Below are positions 62,176 through 64,000 of a stretch of 64,000 bases of DNA, piece by piece (the stretch's first letter is position 1; each line of letters starts with the position of its first letter). The notes below the pieces were generated by a model, which was not told where the DNA came from, searched no databases, and saw only the letters and a list, made by a program, of their open reading frames with translations. Made by a program: the position numbers and the translations under genes. Source of the stretch: Flectonema sp. DT1601 (Eukaryota; Euglenozoa; Diplonemea; Diplonemida; Diplonemidae); contig OZ025841.1 in the NCBI GenBank assembly GCA_964019425.1, positions 124,001 through 188,000 of the forward strand. The letters run 5' to 3'.

Positions 62176-63274
62176 CAATTCCAATTGAGATATCTCTGTA
62201 TGTTATGGAACAAGCTTAAAGACAATATAAAAAAGAGTTGGGGGGAAAAAAAAAAAGGAATGAAGTAGAGAAAAAAAAAGAAGACTGCCTGTTTTCAACA
62301 TTTGATGTCAGAACCAAACGGATAACAGAGTATTCAATAACCTATATATTGTTCCAGCTATCCTGAGGATGACTGTTTTTTTTTTTTTTTTTTTTTTATT
62401 GTGATTTTTCTCATTTCAAGAAACACGCCGGCTACTTATATTTCATTCATTCATTACCTTCTCTTTGATCTGAGAGTGGGGTACACTTTCATGCTTTTTT
62501 TTTTTTTTTTTTTTTTTTTCCCGTTTCCAAAAAAAAGATGTCACAGAAGGGAGTGGTCAGTGGTTAATTTCTCACCGATTTGGGTTATTTTATTTCATAT
62601 AAGACAATGTGGACAAAAAAAAAATAATAACTAACGGTCAGTCACATCCAGGAGAGGAAAACAAAAAAACAAAAAGGATCCCTCAAAACAACAAGGCAAG
62701 AGTGCTATGAAAAAAAAAAAAATTAAAAAAAAAAAATATGTACTAAGTTAGGGCACTCACTGCTTACAATGCATCAAGTACTTCTTTTAGTTGTATTGAC
62801 AAGTATCCTTTATCTTCTTTGCTGAACTTTTTATTTTTGCATGTGTCCTTGACATCTTAGCGTTGAAGAGGATGAATAAATCTATAAAAATATAAATGAC
62901 TCTTGTTGAAGAATCCATCACATAAGGGAGAAAAACTGTTTTTTAAAAATCATCGCAAAAAAAAAAAAAAAAAAATTAAATTGCAATTATTCACTCGAGT
63001 ACAGTTCGGAAAAGAAATACAGAAGGAAATAAAAAGAAATCTAAACCTTGATTGGTGTCATAGTTTAGATTCGAGAGAACTTCAGAAAAGAACTTTGCTG
63101 GAATCCGAAAAGGTTAACAAACCTGTGCATGGGAACGGGATAGCGCAATCTAGAACTGTAGTAATATCGCAAACAATAAAAGTAATGACCCCTAGTCCCT
63201 ATTAAATAACGGGAAAGAAAAAAAAAAAAAGAAGAAAAAAAATAAATGGAAAGAAATACTCTTTTATTGCACAG

Positions 63275-63410
63275 AATAATCGGCGTTTATCCGCCGACAG
63301 AAGAAATGACGAGCGCGCAACGCGCTGATATAGTCTACTTTGTGCCAGACTAGCCACCAAGGCAACTGCCATACCATTTATGCAAGGGGAACCACCAGGG
63401 GAGAAGAGAA
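63275..63410 (-). rRNA. Candidate SSU rRNA fragment with two G+C hairpins
   Basis: On the minus strand GGTATGGCAGTTGCC, TTGGTGGCTAGTCTGG recalls the 18S segment GTGCATGGCCGTTCTTAG, TTGGTGGAG, TTTGTCTGG in order. Next to it are two hairpins: AGCGCG-CAA-CGCGCT (63312-63326) and CGGCG-TTTATC-CGCCG (63281-63296). The match is short and imperfect; it may be a divergent fragment or coincidence. Confidence 0.35.
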
Positions 63411-63682
63411 CACTAGAAATACGTGGAAGAAGGTTACAATTATTTCAGCAAGGTATTTTTTTTCTCTGTTTTTTTTTTTTTTTTTTTGGGGAGCCCATTG
63501 GGAAGAGAGAAGGTAAGATGACTGAAGTGAACAAGTACTAACCTCCCAACATATGTCAAGTTGGGTACGGTACCAAATAATGTCCGTTTTTTTCATTTGT
63601 TTTTTGATATCCAATAGCTGCGCGTAATAATATTAACATGACCTGTTCAAATAATGAACTGCAATAACTCAGAAAAAGAATC

Positions 63683-64000
63683 TCAGTCGAGATCAATGTC
63701 TGAAGCGCTACTGATATCGTCGTCTATCTTTTTTTCTTCCACCGCCGGAGGTGCTTCTTTTTTCGAGCTATTCCGCAACTTCTTCTTTTTAATGGCGTCT
63801 ACGTCTGGATTGTAGAAATCTCTACCTCTGGTTTCTTTACTAATTGCTTCTCCAGCCTTTACTTCAGTTGCAAACTGTTGAATGTGCCGAGTGACTCGTT
63901 CTTTGAATTGTTCTTCGTCTTGTATGAGAATACCAGCAGCCTCACCATTCATAGGATCATGAGGATTTGGGTAACATAACAATTGAGTTAAGAAGTTTGT
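63683..64000 (-). CDS. UBE2H: UBE2H/Ubc8-like ubiquitin-conjugating enzyme, 3' part
   Basis: The last 105 residues of an E2. TNFLTQLLCYPNPHDPMNGEA matches the UBE2H block FLPQLLAYPNPIDPLNGDA, followed by the C-terminal helices (EQFKERVTRHIQQFA). The tail has a Lys cluster then acidic residues (DDDISSASDIDLD), in keeping with the acidic extension of UBE2H. The catalytic cysteine lies beyond the right window edge, so activity cannot be judged. In other organisms UBE2H works with the GID/CTLH ligase. The start is outside the window. Confidence 0.88.
   Translation of the reverse strand, partial: TNFLTQLLCYPNPHDPMNGEAAGILIQDEEQFKERVTRHIQQFATEVKAGEAISKETRGRDFYNPDVDAIKKKKLRNSSKKEAPPAVEEKKIDDDISSASDIDLD

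Larger units (their letters stand above)
61517..63682. other. 2.2-kb spacer, MFE-2 dehydrogenase to UBE2H
   Basis: No coding sequence recognised. A/T homopolymers, an AG microsatellite at 62148-62175, and an SSU-rRNA-like, hairpin-bearing stretch at 63275-63410. Confidence 0.6.

Overview
This window comes from a single-celled eukaryote with an AT-rich genome full of long A/T homopolymers. It holds 15 protein-coding genes, and all 15 lie on the minus strand. There are conventional GT-AG cis-introns, mostly 44-91 nt, at fifteen or more places. Every one of the 14 visible start codons also has a T-rich tract plus a (C/T/A)AG splice acceptor only 4-100 nt upstream (usually 10-35 nt). Together with the one-strand gene order, this suggests polycistronic transcription with spliced-leader trans-splicing. 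An 18S rRNA fragment at 36.6-36.84 kb carries the variant GGAATGCC, which I recall from Euglenozoa. I therefore favour a flagellated euglenozoan-like protist, but that is inference and no genus is claimed. Peroxisomes (a protein ending in SKL), a flagellum (a WDR49/EFCAB8-type protein) and a standard secretory pathway (KDEL receptor, TRAPP subunit) are implied.

Layout, left to right; transcription runs right to left. 1-525: 5' part of the OLA1 ATPase. 2.7-6.6 kb: a large cyclic-nucleotide-gated-channel-like protein with DEP and cyclase-like domains. 7.4-8.9 kb: a polytopic membrane protein. 9.1-13.1 kb: an EF-hand/WD40 ciliary protein. 13.1-30.7 kb: a 17.6-kb gene desert of homopolymers, microsatellites, dispersed repeats and a few structured patches. 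30.7-38 kb: a compact housekeeping block (tandem SpoVS-like protein, TRAPPC2L, KDEL receptor, USP14, a type I membrane protein). 38.1-41.5 kb: an SMC-family ATPase. 41.7-60.2 kb: three tandem paralogues of 1730, 1778 and 1935 aa. 60.6-61.5 kb: a stand-alone MFE-2-type dehydrogenase. 61.5-63.7 kb: a non-coding spacer. 63.7 kb to the end: the 3' part of a UBE2H-like E2.

The most striking content is the 41.7-60.2 kb array. Each protein joins an N-terminal conserved region, an arginine-type ADP-ribosyltransferase domain with R, S and E-x-E motifs, a linker, and a complete alpha-tubulin-like domain at the C terminus. The 1730-codon copy is one uninterrupted reading frame, so the fusion is not a gene-model artefact. 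I know of no described ART-tubulin family; their joint function is open.

A second unexpected feature is rRNA-like sequence between genes. The 3' part of an SSU rRNA lies next to the type I membrane gene. Weaker matches are an LSU sarcin-ricin-loop segment near 2.2 kb and an SSU segment near 63.3 kb.
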